A DNA stretch of 60,000 nucleotides from Antedon mediterranea. Lineage: Eukaryota; Echinodermata; Crinoidea; Comatulida; Antedonidae. The DNA lies in the NCBI RefSeq assembly GCF_964355755.1, contig NC_092671.1, positions 16,961,501 to 17,021,500 on the forward strand, read 5' to 3'. Positions 48,001 to 59,300 of this stretch are shown here, one piece after another; the first letter of the stretch is position 1; each line of letters opens with the position of its first letter. The notes under the pieces are model-generated. The model ran no database searches. It saw only the letters and a program-made list of their open reading frames with translations, and was not told the origin of the DNA. The translations under genes were made by a program, and so were the position numbers.

Positions 48001-51000
48001 AACCCTTTTAAAACCAAAATCATAGTTTATCATTGACAATAGCATCATCACAGCCAATATATGTTACGTATTGAAGGCTTGTTTAAATATTGAATTATAT
48101 TTGGCAATATTTGGAATGTTGTGAATTTGTAAAACATATAGAATTTGCGTAAGACAACATTTAAGTACGATTAAACAAGTTAAATACATTTGTAACATGC
48201 ACCTATATAAAAAATGTAAAAAGACCTTGTTCTCACAAACTATGCCACAAGGCTTATCATAAAACGTGATCGAACCATCGTTTAAGATGCATCAAAACTG
48301 ACCTAAATCTATTTGAGTTGGCAAGTATTGCGATGCTAATACCTAAGGCATCAAGTTGACACAGATTATAACACTGCCTGTTGATTTCAACAAATCTTAA
48401 AATGTTGCTATGTAATTTACTGACCTCTTTCTGTGCGTTTCATGTGTGTCTGTCTGTGTGTCAGTACTTGGATTGTGTTTTTCACTACAGATATCAAATG
48501 ACCTATTTTTGGAAATAAAAGAAAAATTTAAATAAGTGACAATATGGTAATGATCAAGATAATGAAGATAAATTGCATTCATAATTTGATTAGCATTTTG
48601 ATATTGTTGAGCTTATAAAATCATTTATTATAAAATTAAATGATAAATTGTATATTTTAGGATCGTCTAATACCAAAGAATATTAATTAAAAGGCAAAAT
48701 AATGAAAAAATGACAATTCTGTGGGTGCAGATATAGATAGATATAGATATAACATATTTCTATTCCCAAATTATTATTACTCACTGATAAAATTGTATTA
48801 TAAATCAGGCTGTTTTTTCAATGTTTTGTTATAGAATAATAATGATGGTAATAATAATACATAATAATACATAATAATACAGTAATTATATCTATTGATA
48901 TTTTACCTTGATTGTAAATGTGTAAATTTATATCTAGCCTACAACCATGTCAAAGGAAAAGCGCTTCTTATTTTTAGTATTCACTTATTTTTCACCAAGA
49001 AAAAACCATGACAGAAAAAAGTACCAAATACATAATTATGTATCCATTTCAATTGTTATGTATGTTTTCACAATTAAGTACCATTTCTATGAGTTGCTTT
49101 ATGTATTATTTATATACTAATTAATATATAGTGTTAAGCAAATAATAAATTAAAACCTTATACATATTTGTCAATTGTAATTTGTCATATATTTTAGAAT
49201 AATGTACCAACAGTGAGTAATAAACATAATAATGGTATGAATATCTATTTAATTTTTAAAAATTTTAAATATTTTTTACAGGTAAAAGTTGGTAATGTGC
49301 GTACAGCATTTCGAACAAAGGGATTATGGCCCGCCAGGGGTAACATGTCTGTAACCTTTAGTACGGATGCCTCACATCCGTACGTATCAGGATTAACAAT
49401 GATCGGTCCGAGCCCTGACTGGAACCTGGGAATTAGCAACGTGAACATGTGTATGGATGACTGCACATGGCTTGATCAAGCGGAATTTGACCTGTTGCCA
49501 TGGGATGCAGGAACAGACAGTGGTGTTACTTATATGGTCAGTGTTTTAAAAATTGATTTATTTTTATTATTTTAGGATATTTTTGCTTTAAGCAAAACTA
49601 CTCCATAATTCTGTCTTTCTAGTAAAATCTAAAGATCGGATCCTTTTAGATCAATTGAGTCAATTTTTTTTAAACAGTTATCAACATCTCTTCAACGTTT
49701 CTTTTAAGATTCTGCAAAAGCTTTCAAAAACATATTATATTTAAAAAACATTTTTTAGCTTTCTATGGATTTAAAAATATTGCCATTGATTTTGTTCAAA
49801 ACCCATGAGAGAGTTCTTTATTAAAAATAAGAAATGTATAATTTGAACATAAAATATTAATGGAATATTTTCTGTATTACAGCATACTGGTAAAAAAACA
49901 TGTTTTGAATTATGTTATGAAAAAATTTAAATTGTTACATAATTATATTTATTATGATAATTAAATAAATGAATAAGTATTAAATTACATTTATTTTCTT
50001 TATGTATTTAGTATTATTTTTAGTATAATATGTTAATTTTGTTCTTATTATTTTAACAGTCTGCCAATTCACCAACAAACCCCCAGGAACCAATACGCGA
50101 AATCACCAGCCTTGACAGTCCGCAAAGCCCGTTTTATGATCCAAGTGGCAGTGCTATAGAACCTCTTGCTAAGTTGTACATAGAAAAAATATGCAGGCAT
50201 GGAACACATTGCTCTACCAATACAAACAGTAAGTAGCACTAGTAGCCTACAGCTGATGAAGGTTCTGTTACTCACCATTAGGGGTCATGTGTATAGTATT
50301 TTCTGCTGGGGTTAGGATTCCAGATCTTGTGGTGGTTGCTGGATCCATGTGGACAGTACAATTTCAGTTCCATCTACAAATTGGTGGGAAAACTAGCATC
50401 AGCATCTGACCCATTTTTCATTGGAACACATGTTGGGCAGAACTTCTGATTTTACCTGAATAAAACAAAACAAAGCCAAGAATATTCTTCATAAAAATTT
50501 GATTTTGGTATTCAAAAATAAATTTTAAATGAGCAAATAAATAATATAGATAGACTAACAATATTAAGAAAGATGTTACAATTTGTATTAGTACTGTAAT
50601 ACAACTTTCTTTAAAATATTATAAAATGTTTCGTTTAACTTGTGATTTTGTAATGTAAAAGACATCTCTTCTATCATGACATACATTATCACAGTGAAAG
50701 CAAATTATAGTAAATAAGGAGACAAAATCATGTGAAAAATTGCAGAGTTATATTTTTGCATGTCAAAGGCATTTCCGCTATCTACTTATCTTCCTAATTG
50801 TAATAAAATGCCAGTTCAAGGCAAGAGTTAATACTTTCTCTTAAAAACACATCATTTTTACTCAAATTTGGATCGATAAAATATATCAGAAATTAGTGTC
50901 ACAACGTTGTTCTTTCATAATTGCTTAACTACAGTTCATCATAGCAACGGCATAAATCAAGCTGCTTTCGTCAGCTTGCCAATATCCAAGTGATGATAGT

Positions 51001-53657
51001 GAGAATAATTAACTTGGTATTATTAATCTGCAAAGAAAACTAGTCAAAGAATTTTTTTTAGTAAGTTAAGTGGTTTAATGCATTTGTGTTTTTCTTTCAT
51101 CTTGGGTAGCTCATGACTCATCTTCTGGAGGAATGATGAAAAAACCATCTATGATGTCTCCGAAGATGATGAAGACAATGCCACCAAAGAAAATGATGCC
51201 AGGTGGCGAAGTAACTATGCCACCAAAGAACATGCATGGTGGCGAGGTTACAATGCCACCAAAGAATATGGGTGGTGATGGTGTCATTATGCCACCAAAA
51301 AAAAACATGCCTGTCACCATGCCACCTAAAATTATGCCACCAAAAGAAGGTAGGTAATTTAACATTTATTTTGGCTACAGATTACAGTACTATGAATTAA
51401 TGGTTTTTTTTATTAGGTTGCAGGCTTAACACTGTCCAGCTATGTCAGAACAAAGAAAAGCAACATTCCCATTGATTTAATGTACCATAATGAACCCTCT
51501 AATCGGTATACACTGTCATAACCACTTACTGATCTTATATAGAAACAAGCATAGTAACTTTTAGTAACATGGGCATTGTTACCATAGCATTAAAGCATGG
51601 ACACAAAGCAAGAACGTCAGCGCAATTATAATGATTTGACCGATGACGATGAGATAGATGAGGATTGCGCTTATGTTTTTGCGTTCTATTGCCTTTCTTT
51701 ACTAGGGTTAATGTACAAATACGATTGTCATATCTGTATAATTTTTAATGTGTATATTGAGTTTCAGACATGGTTTGATGATTTTTCTATTTTGGACTAA
51801 TATTCCTATCCAAAATTTAATATCTGAACTGATGGTTAGAGTGGCATAAATAACATTATAAAATGAATATATAATGACCTCTGATGTTGCAAAGCAAATA
51901 TAGGTCTCAGATTCATTTTTAAAATATACTGTAATTTATAACCTTTATAGCAAGAAAATTAAGTATGTGAATGTAAAAGTGTATTACCTGTTGCCATCAC
52001 CGAAAGTGTAATGAAAAATGAACACCAACAACTTGAAACAGGACTTTTGAATGTAGTCTACATGGCAATCTAGCTACAAAAAACAAAGAGAGAAAATGTA
52101 TTCATTAAAAAGGAATTTAGTTGACAATTAAGTAGTGACATTTTAAAGATGTATTGTCCCTTGAAACACAAAAAATGAAGGTCAAAATATTCTAAATTTA
52201 AATTGGTCATATCAAAGTAATATAAAAGTTATTCACTTTAAGTCGAAAATTCGAGCCAAAAACAACAAGTTTACATAATTAACAGGTAAATTAATTTGAT
52301 TACATTTCGTCTGGAAAATCGTCGTGAGCGAAAGTAAACAAAGATTTCAAACCACGAGTATGCATTATGCAAATTAGGATTGTTTCAGTTAAATGATTTT
52401 TTTTCCAGACTAATTTTTGGACAGTTAATAACTATTATGATACTTCAAAATGACCCACTTTTTTACGAAATATTTTTTTGGAATTAGTCAACATCTTTAA
52501 TAAAACATACATACATACATTTTAAAAGTGGAATTAAAAAAAATTCACTACAAAGAAAAACATATTCAAGAATTGGTACGACAGTATTCACCTTTTTATA
52601 TTCAGATACGTCTCAAGTAACCAACACAGAAGCTATTGTTGATTGTATGATGTCCGAGTGGAGTCCGTGGTCAGAGTGTACTAAGACATGCGGAAAAGGC
52701 AAAATGAGTCGTACACGAATGGTGAAATTAAAACCAAGAAATGGCGGTGAAAAATGTGGAAAGAAAAGGGAAAAGAAAACTTGTAATTTACAACCATGCT
52801 GTGAGTTGACTTGAAATAAAACATTTATAATAAGTTATTCACTTTTTAAAGTTTAGATATTTGTTTAAAATATACATATTATTAAAAGCAAAAATACAGT
52901 TACTTTGAATTGTGTTTCAATCAGAGAAATTGGTAATTACTGTATCTACTAATTACCTGTACCATAAAAATATGCTTAAGGAACCATAAATAAATACTAA
53001 TGAAATAATGTTACTCCATGGTAAAGGTTAATTACTTAATGAATTACATCAATACTAATTATTATTAAAGATAGGATTGATACCATCTGTAGGTATACGT
53101 CATCTAAACCAAATAAGACGCAGTCATTTTGTATTAAGCACGGTTTTAATCAATTAGTTGCCAAAAAGGAGAACTTTAATGTGTTTCTGAATATAGTATG
53201 GTTTGACCAAATCAACATCGATTTACCATACGGGAAACACAGTTGTCAGCATGAAACAGTTTCAGTTCAAAATTCACATTACTTTTTGTTAATGTACAAC
53301 ATAATGTAGACGTAGGGGAAATCTGATCACTTTTCATGAACGAAATAGAAAAAGAGTAGAAAATGCAAAAGTCGCAATATCTATTCCAGGTCGAAAACCG
53401 ATTTCACTTAAAAATTATCAATTCCCAGGATATATATAGTTTTAAAAATTCTTTCTTTTTCTTTTCCAACAGCAAGAGATTGTAAAATGAGCAAATGGTC
53501 AAGATGGTCTGAGTGTTCAAGTTCGTGCGGTGAACCTGGAATGATGATAAGAACACGCAGAGTAATTGAAGAGCAGATCGGTGACGGCAAACCTTGTTCA
53601 GCTGTGATGGGCGAGAAGATGTGCAAACCAGGCCCATGTCCGCTATTATATATTTAG
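30094..53657 (+). CDS. Spondin-1-like secreted protein: Reeler, Spondin_N, two TSRs, eleven exons
   Basis: Exons 30094-30289, 33799-33893, 34552-34688, 42241-42314, 46125-46250, 47085-47233, 49282-49536, 50060-50228, 51110-51349, 52606-52800 and 53473-53657 join in phase to 606 codons plus TAG. Residues 1-22 are a signal peptide (CILVILIYTC core). About 25-165 is a Reeler domain (FRLRFHRHPAVYERGNIYR; FIGFMLTASDA; FRWTAPSGDNAPCVLFRAVV). About 185-390 is Spondin_N (KYHMTFVGTWSRLTHPKDYP; HSKDYVIWEYGGY; MIGPSPDWNLGI; LLPWDAGTDSG; LDSPQSPFYDP). Residues 401-480 are a Met/Lys/Pro-rich linker. Two thrombospondin type 1 repeats follow (WSPWSECTKTCG; WSRWSECSSSCG), each with a WxxW C-mannosylation motif and a CxxSCG/CxxTCG O-fucosylation motif. 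F-spondins are matrix proteins in axon guidance and adhesion. Vertebrate SPON1 is about 807 residues with six TSRs; this one ends after two. Introns carry MITEs, minisatellites and LINE tails. Confidence 0.92.
30682..30824. mobile_element. TTAA-family MITE, copy 2
   Basis: CTCTGTCTACACTATCAAAC at the left and GTGTAGACAGAGC at the right, with a palindromic core (CACATCATATTTCG). Flanks TAAA and TTCA are degenerate forms of TTAA. About 143 bp, in spondin intron 1. Confidence 0.75.
33222..33815 (+). repeat. Diverged tandem repeats reaching into spondin exon 2
   Basis: Four decayed units share TTTTGAGTTATAATTTATAA, TTGAAA and a pyrimidine-rich segment, followed by GTCCATTGCAAGTACACTACTG-like words (about 33500, 33685). 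The last unit ends in the real exon 2 acceptor: TTTTTAG then TTTCCATCGCAAGTA, the first coding bases. The exon edge therefore belongs to the repeat. Confidence 0.6.
37766..38366. mobile_element. MITE, PIF/Harbinger-like (601 bp, TAA flanks)
   Basis: Left end GGCTGTGTTTATACAACATC; the reverse complement of the right end is GGGTGCGTTTATACAACACG, and both continue to TTGAACACG. TAA flanks at 37763-37765 and 38367-38369. No coding sequence inside. Confidence 0.75.
39090..39455. mobile_element. MITE with AGCCTTGTTYGCACT ends
   Basis: AGCCTTGTTTGCACT at 39090-39104 and AGTGCGAACAAGGCT at 39441-39455 are 15-bp inverted repeats with one mismatch. The interior is A/T-rich with further short inverted segments. 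Superfamily unclear. Confidence 0.6.
39840..40085 (+). mobile_element. LINE 3' tail (5'-truncated)
   Basis: A T-rich UTR-like block ends in GTGAAATGAATAAATAAATG, the AATAAATAAA-type tail seen in other LINE copies here. No coding part remains. Confidence 0.45.
40293..40417. mobile_element. TTAA-family MITE, copy 3
   Basis: GCTCTGTCTACACTATCAAA left, TTTGATAGTGTAGACCAAGC right, core CATGATGATGTCATATCACT. Flanks TTAA (40289-40292) and TTTA (40418-40421). 125 bp. Confidence 0.8.
41530..41870 (+). repeat. Two-copy tandem duplication (about 170-bp unit)
   Basis: Both copies contain CTAAAAAATAGA, then CCTTTTGGGCATAATATTTT, TTAGAACAGTGTACTAT and GCATGTACAAAATAATGCAT. Copy two is at about 41705-41870. 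The first-half sequences have diverged more than the second. Confidence 0.8.
42601..42776 (+). repeat. GC-rich 17/18-bp minisatellite
   Basis: About nine to ten units of ATAAGCTCTGGGGCCCCC with one-base length changes, in spondin intron 4. It is the only strongly GC-rich block in the region. Open frames across it (GAPELM repeats on the minus strand) are artefacts. Confidence 0.95.
43421..43876 (+). repeat. 24-bp minisatellite, 19 exact-length copies
   Basis: The unit reads AAAGCTCAGGTACAGG followed by CATGACTT. 456 bp equals 19 units with no indel. Only single-base variants occur (TAGAGG in two copies, CAGACATG in one). In spondin intron 4. Homogeneity points to recent expansion. Confidence 0.97.
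44975..45440 (-). mobile_element. 5'-truncated LINE or SINE 3' end, minus strand
   Basis: On the minus strand the sequence ends in ATGAATAAATAAATAAATAA at 44999-44978, preceded by TGTCAATTTTCAATATG and GTAATGCAACTCATTTC, a UTR-like block with an A-rich tetranucleotide tail. An open frame of 145 codons covers it but resembles no domain. Confidence 0.55.
45967..46045 (+). ncRNA. Hammerhead-like motif in an inverted repeat
   Basis: CTGAGGA (46012-46018) fits the hammerhead CUGANGA core. GATCAA (46020-46025) and TTGATC (46032-46037) can form stem II. GAAAC (46038-46042) and GTC (46043-46045) follow. An imperfect reverse complement of this segment lies at 45967-45992. Penelope-like elements carry such minimal hammerheads with very short stem III, reported to act as dimers. 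Stem I pairing is not convincing here, so activity is doubtful. Confidence 0.4.
46315..46555 (+). repeat. Imperfect two-copy duplication
   Basis: ACTAATATTTTATAAGGCAC and ACTAATGTTTTATAAGGCAC, each followed by GGCTGGAAATTCAC / GGCTTGAAATTCAC and AAAATCTTTATTTT. In spondin intron 5, just after exon 5. Confidence 0.65.
49198..49212 (+). other. Candidate 15-nt microexon of the spondin gene
   Basis: ATATTTTAG is followed by AATAATGTACCAACA and then GTGAGT, a consensus donor. It lies between exons 6 and 7, which both meet at phase 0, so inclusion would add five residues (NNVPT) without a frame change. The gene model works without it, so its use is unproven. Confidence 0.3.
51110..51349 (+). repeat. 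In-frame ATGCCACCAAAG repeat inside spondin exon 9
   Basis: The exon encodes about 80 residues with 17 Met and 12 Lys, including six MPPK units (TMPPKK, TMPPKN twice, IMPPKK, TMPPKI, IMPPKE) and a duplicated GGEVTMPPKN block. It begins at a clean acceptor (TTGGGTAG) and ends at GTAGGT. It forms the linker between Spondin_N and the first TSR. Confidence 0.9.
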
Positions 53658-53788
53658 TATTTTTCTACAAAATTAAATAGATTCATTTTACAGCACACTT
53701 ATATACAAGAAATATGGGTATTATCATAAATTCATAATTTAAACATAAAAAACAGTTCGTGTAAAAATAACATGTATCATTTATATAT

Positions 53789-53886
53789 AATAAACTGTAA
53801 TTGCCTTCGGAGACGGAAAGCAAAACGTGAATTAACTAGCTTTTGTATAAACATCAATGAAAAGATGTTCATCAAACCTTAATAAA
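53789..53886 (+). terminator. Spondin polyadenylation signals
   Basis: AATAAA at 53789-53794 and 53881-53886, 132 and 224 nt after the stop codon. Confidence 0.5.
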
Positions 53887-53899
53887 GGGAATATGTTCA

Positions 53900-54680
53900 G
53901 ACTAACAGTTTAAATAGGTAGCAGCGATGCAGTATGTATTAAATGATTTTGAACTAGAGGCACTACCTTGTATTGGGAGTGCAATGGTACAGGCAATTGT
54001 AATCAATAAGTAGGCACTACAAGATAATGATGGAATTTCCACGCTAGATATTCAACACCTTTCATTAAACATGCTGTGAGTCACCAGATATATTTAAACA
54101 CTGCAACTTATAAAACATTTTGAATTGAATCACTGATTTTATGCAGCTGATATGCTGTTTATAAACACATAGATACGCTTATTCAATATGAACACTTGGT
54201 AAATAAAATAAGTTCCTTATGGTGCCTATTCGATCATTTACACAATATACATCACAACACATGCATATCATGTGTATGCTTTTGGTTAACTACAATGAAC
54301 AACTATGTACAGTAAATGCACAGTAGATATAATATAAATAATGTACTTTTGGCAAATTATGTTTGCATTAAATTGTTTTAAGATACAGCATATTTGTATT
54401 CAGTTGTGGCAGTTGCTTATTCGCCATTGGTACTAATTTAATCATTTATAGTATGACATGCAGGTAGCGTTGTTTATATTCAGATTCAATATAAATGCCA
54501 ATACTTCAGTTATGGTTGGCTGATTTTGACATTAAGTAACATTGTAAATAATCTATGTTTCTTCATTCTTCACACGATTACTTGTAAATAGATTAAGGAA
54601 CAACTTAGACAAAGGGAGAAACAATTATTTGTCCTTTACCACAATGAATTCCATTTGGAAAACCTGTTGTAAACTAAAGA
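53900..54680. other. Gene-free stretch
   Basis: A/T-rich sequence between the spondin and E2F genes; nothing recognisable. Confidence 0.45.
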
Positions 54681-54688
54681 TTGATTCC

Positions 54689-54797
54689 CACTTGGACACA
54701 ACACAAAGACGTAAGCGTGGCTCAAGTAATTTGACCTAATGCGATGGATTGTCCGGCCAACCTATGTTATTGCGTTGCATCCAAGAGGGAACAAAGC
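54689..54797. mobile_element. Short MITE-like inverted repeat element
   Basis: TTCCCACTTGGACACAACAC at the left; the reverse complement of the right end is TTCCCTCTTGGATGCAACGC. About 109 bp with no coding. The target duplication is not clear. Confidence 0.5.
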
Positions 54798-54919
54798 TTT
54801 AAATAGATTAGATATTGGCTTACATACACAAAATGGCCATTTTAGTTACTGTATATGAAATTATTATTTTAGCAATGACATTTCATGTTTTATAGTACAT
54901 TATCTTTACAATAAGATAG

Positions 54920-55142
54920 CTACGTTCACACTACCCCCGAGTGAAAAATCGTGAAATGAGTGCAGTGCTTAAGATTTAAACCGTCCCAAAGAAATGTTAA
55001 TGGTTGTTTAAGAATAGAACTGGTCACTAACATTAACACATTCTAGATTTCATAGAAAACAAACATGATCATGTGTAGCATGATCCAAGAAATTCTCTGA
55101 GTACTGGACCTAATTTGTTTTCAGAGTGAACGTGTCTTTAGC
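54920..55142. mobile_element. MITE-like element
   Basis: GCTACGTTCACACTAC at the left and AGAGTGAACGTGTCTTTAGC at the right are imperfect inverted repeats (about 14 bp after allowing a short gap). Non-coding interior. Confidence 0.4.
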
Positions 55143-56381
55143 CTGAACAATTTCAGATACAATTGTACAAATCTATACCCTACAATTTTGTGGTACAGGA
55201 ATAGGATTTTAATTGCAGTTTCAAAATTTTTTATATATAAAAAAAGATTGTGAAATAAAAAAAAAAACAAATGCAAATATACAAATGTAGTATCTGTTTA
55301 TTTTCAATCTCAATCATCAAAAACCTTTAGTGTTTTATAATCTAATAATTCTTAACTTGCATAGCTGGTTAACGTTCTTATAATTAAATATTAAAATAAA
55401 ATGGGGTTTTTTGTGACGGTTTAGTTTACCCTATTTAGCACATTATATGTATGTTAAGTCATCTTAATATATATGTACAGTATTATTTGTACTATTGTAC
55501 ACACACTGACTTCCATTTTTAATACTGAACCAAGTTTGTTTAATCAAATTAACAATATTAAAATTTGTCTTAAATGTGCAGCATAGCACAGGATTGTAGT
55601 AAAATGCACCTTTTTTATTGTGAATATCACAAATAATGCTTATATTAATAGTACTGTGTCTTGGCCATTCATATATACACTATTATCATGTAACTACACG
55701 TATCGAAATTAAAATTATAAAACAATACATCATATAGTGAAATATACACATCTTGGCATAGAAGTATATACTAATAATGTGCCATGCAGTCCATGTTTGA
55801 ACAAAAATAGAATAGTCCATCTGTGCAAATTGAATATACCCAACTAAGTGAAATGTCTGGTACCAAATTATGTACAGTATATAGAATAATTGAATTACAT
55901 TTTTTGGATTAGTAAAATATTTTATATTTTTGTTACAATTAGAAGTTATAAACTAAATATACAGTAATTTACATAATTACAAAATAAATTATAAAATTGT
56001 CAGTTGAATTTTCAGTAAATACTAAACCACAACTTAAACTACAGTATTTTACTCTATTAAGAATTGTCCAATTTGACCATTTAAACTAGAGTTGTACTCC
56101 ATGGCAGCATTCATATTGTAATATATAAACAATAATATAATAAGATTTTGGAATTTATACAAACCCCCTTTTAATATTCAATACAGTATAACTATAAAAT
56201 TAATTATAAATCATGTTTAATAATACAAATGACTAAAATATAATGGAAGAAAAATAGTACAAAGTTCATACATTCCATTCTATCTAGCTATGCACAGCAG
56301 TAAACAAAGAAGAATGTGATGTTTCTTTAATTTCTCGGTTTAAAAAAAAAAAGTTACATAACAACATACTTGCATTTTTAA
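55143..56381 (-). other. Probable 3' UTR and flank of the E2F7/8-like gene
   Basis: A/T-rich, non-coding. On the minus strand AATAAA occurs at 55619-55614 and 55301-55296, about 760 and 1080 nt past the stop, either of which could be the polyadenylation signal. Confidence 0.4.
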
Positions 56382-59300
56382 CTATTTCTTTGCTTCTGGT
56401 GTTTTCAAAGTCAATTGTCGTTGAACTGTTTGAGAGACACTACCAGGCATTCTCTTATGTTGGAATGATGTTAACCCACTAACAACACTTTGCATCAACG
56501 AGCCACTTGGCGGGGTAATATATGGGTTTGGTGTTGTGCTGGGTTGAATAGGTGAAAGGCTGGTTAATCCTTTTAACAGAGATGATGCATCTTGCAGCGT
56601 TTGGTTCGAGTAACGATAGGGATTCAAGTTCAATGGCGTGGGACTAATTCGTTGCGAAGTGGTGGTCACACTTTGGGAGAGACCTACTGGATTATATCGG
56701 AATTTAAGTGGAAGAGCTGTAGGTGGAACTGATGCTTGGGATGATAAGGAAACCACATTTCTCATCTTTACATCAATTTCCGAAGACTTTGTTTTCTGAA
56801 GAGTCGCAGCTGGTAGATATGTTTTCTTGGCAGCTACTGTCAAAGAGTTCAATCTTGAGTTTTTAATTGGTATATTTGTTCCACATGTTGATTGACAATG
56901 AGGAGTTACAGGCGCCATCCATGATAACAGATATCGACCCTGTGATGATGATACCAGCTTAGGGGACGAAGTTGGTGGTAGAACAAAGATAGGTGAAGAA
57001 TTTTGTGTTGTAGACAATGAATCGCACTTTTGTTTCGCTTGAAAATATGTGGTATCGATATCATCTGGTTTCATAGATGTTTCTGTTGTAATAGGAGTAG
57101 TTGAACTTGTAGACAACTCTGGAGAAGCATTACCATCATTACAAGATATTGTTTGAGGCTCAGAAGTCACCATGCACTTATCAATCTTCTTAAGAATTTG
57201 ATTCTGGATAGATTTTGTAACCAGAGGACTGATGGACTCTTGACATACCAAATCAACATCCTTAGTGTTAGTTCCCCATTGTGAGCTGCTACTGGGTACA
57301 TCCTTCTGTAAGATATACTTGAGATTGGCAACATCATTGTGTTGCTTTGTTACATATATCTTGTTAACTTCATCAACACCAGGCATCCTTAAAACCATTC
57401 CCTTTTTCATCAAACCATCAAGCTGTTGCTCTGTAAGTCCATGTTCCTGTAAGGGAACAATGTCCGTCTTTGATTTCTTCACTACTGGTTGATCTTGTTC
57501 TACTGGTTTTTTCTCTGGAACCATGAGTACAGACCTCTTGGTGGTTCTTCTAAAAATCTTCTTTTCCTCATTATCATAATGTACATTAGCCATTTCAGAA
57601 TCTTTAACAACAGGCCTACTGCATACATCAGGTGTGGCAAACAGTGCTCGGCATGGTCCGGAACCATTAGATCCACTAACCTTAGGAATGATTCTAGCAC
57701 TGGCAAGAGCAACCATTATAGCATTTTCTTGCTCCTGCTTCTCCTTTTGTCGATTTTTGGAAACCAAGCTTGAAACCTGTTTAGGATATTTCTTTTTTAG
57801 TTTTTCAAAATCTGCCTGGAATGATTCATCTAAAAAAAAAGTGACACCATGATGTTAGAGAAAGCAAAAAAAAATAATATAATAATGCATATAATATGGC
57901 ATATTTCAACACACATAAGTACAGTAGATTCTTGTTATTTGATTGCATGATTGTGGTCATGTGTTGCTATATATGCGAGCACTGCGCATGTATCGCACTT
58001 TCATTTTCGTTACAAAGTGAGCAACCGAAATGCACGGCATGAGGTTAGGCTGTTTGATCAACATCTAATGTGCACCGTCTATAATATAATTCGCATCCAA
58101 ATTGATTTAAATAATTTAATTTATTATAATTAAGTTATAGTTTTATGCATTAATCAACACGTCAAATTATATTAATATTTGACAAATACAGTCCAATTAT
58201 TAATACGACACATGGTGGTGGTTATACATTAATTATTAAGTAAAAAATAAAACTATTATTATTAATATAAAGTGGTCCGTTTCAATTTAGCTATGAGTCA
58301 TAGGACGACTACATATTATTATGATATTAGGGAGCTTTCGCTTTGCGACGACTGACCTAGGCCAATCAATGCGTCATCGCCTGGACCTCGAAACGAGATG
58401 AGGAGCGAAGACACGCGTATCAATATTATATTTTTGCGTGCACAACATGACATAGTTTGGTCGTCGCAAATCGAAAGGTCCTCAATAATAATAAACAACT
58501 TGAATGCTATACAACATTCTTAACTATATAGAACTCGTACCAATATTAAGTTCCTGCTTAATGGGCGTATTTGGTGCAGAAGAGAAAGCCTTTCGCTCCC
58601 TTTCTACTACATCACACATAACATTAAAAGAGGAATGTCTTGCCCAAGTCCTTTTCCTTGATTTGTCAGTACCTAAAAGAAAAATTAATGTTCGTACAAA
58701 TACTGCTACAAATTCCTGAAAACATATATTAGTATAATAGTATATAGCTTTCATTGATTTTACCAGAAACAAGAGTGGTATAGCCAAATAGTAAGGTAGT
58801 AATTAGACTACATGCAAGAGGCATGGGTTCAAGACAAGATACTTTACTCTTGTGATAAGACCATTGGACCCATGCACATAAACAAGCATTATTTGACAAC
58901 CAAATGTGGTGTGTCCATATATGGACATGATGATGTCATATGACTAACATATTTAAGGATATCACTATCATATTTGGGAAAATCACAGTGTGTGTAGACA
59001 GAGCTTAAGACTTGGTCACAGTAAAATTGAAAGCTCTTTATCAAATTTAGGATGGTGGAAAGATAATGCTAGTGGTGACAAAAATGGTTAGTATAATTGT
59101 GAATGTTACATACAGAGTGGTGACATATACAACAATGACAATAATGACGGTGACATTCAATAATGACGGTGACAATACTTACTAGGACTTGGTGATGAGC
59201 AAAGCAAGGAATGTTTTGTAAGTGGGCGCTTCTCGTTTGTTACGGTGTCTGTAAAAACACACACATTACACAATAAATAATCATTCCATTAATAATAATA

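Noticed and set aside
51597-51800. Plus-strand frame with an acidic segment (DDDEIDED) in spondin intron 9
   Set aside because: No acceptor/donor pair fits the phase of exons 9 and 10, and an inverted repeat explains part of it.
56382-57773. Plus-strand open frames opposite the last E2F exon (57265-57492, 57489-57773, 57634-57852)
   Set aside because: Shadows of the minus-strand coding exon, with no domain of their own.
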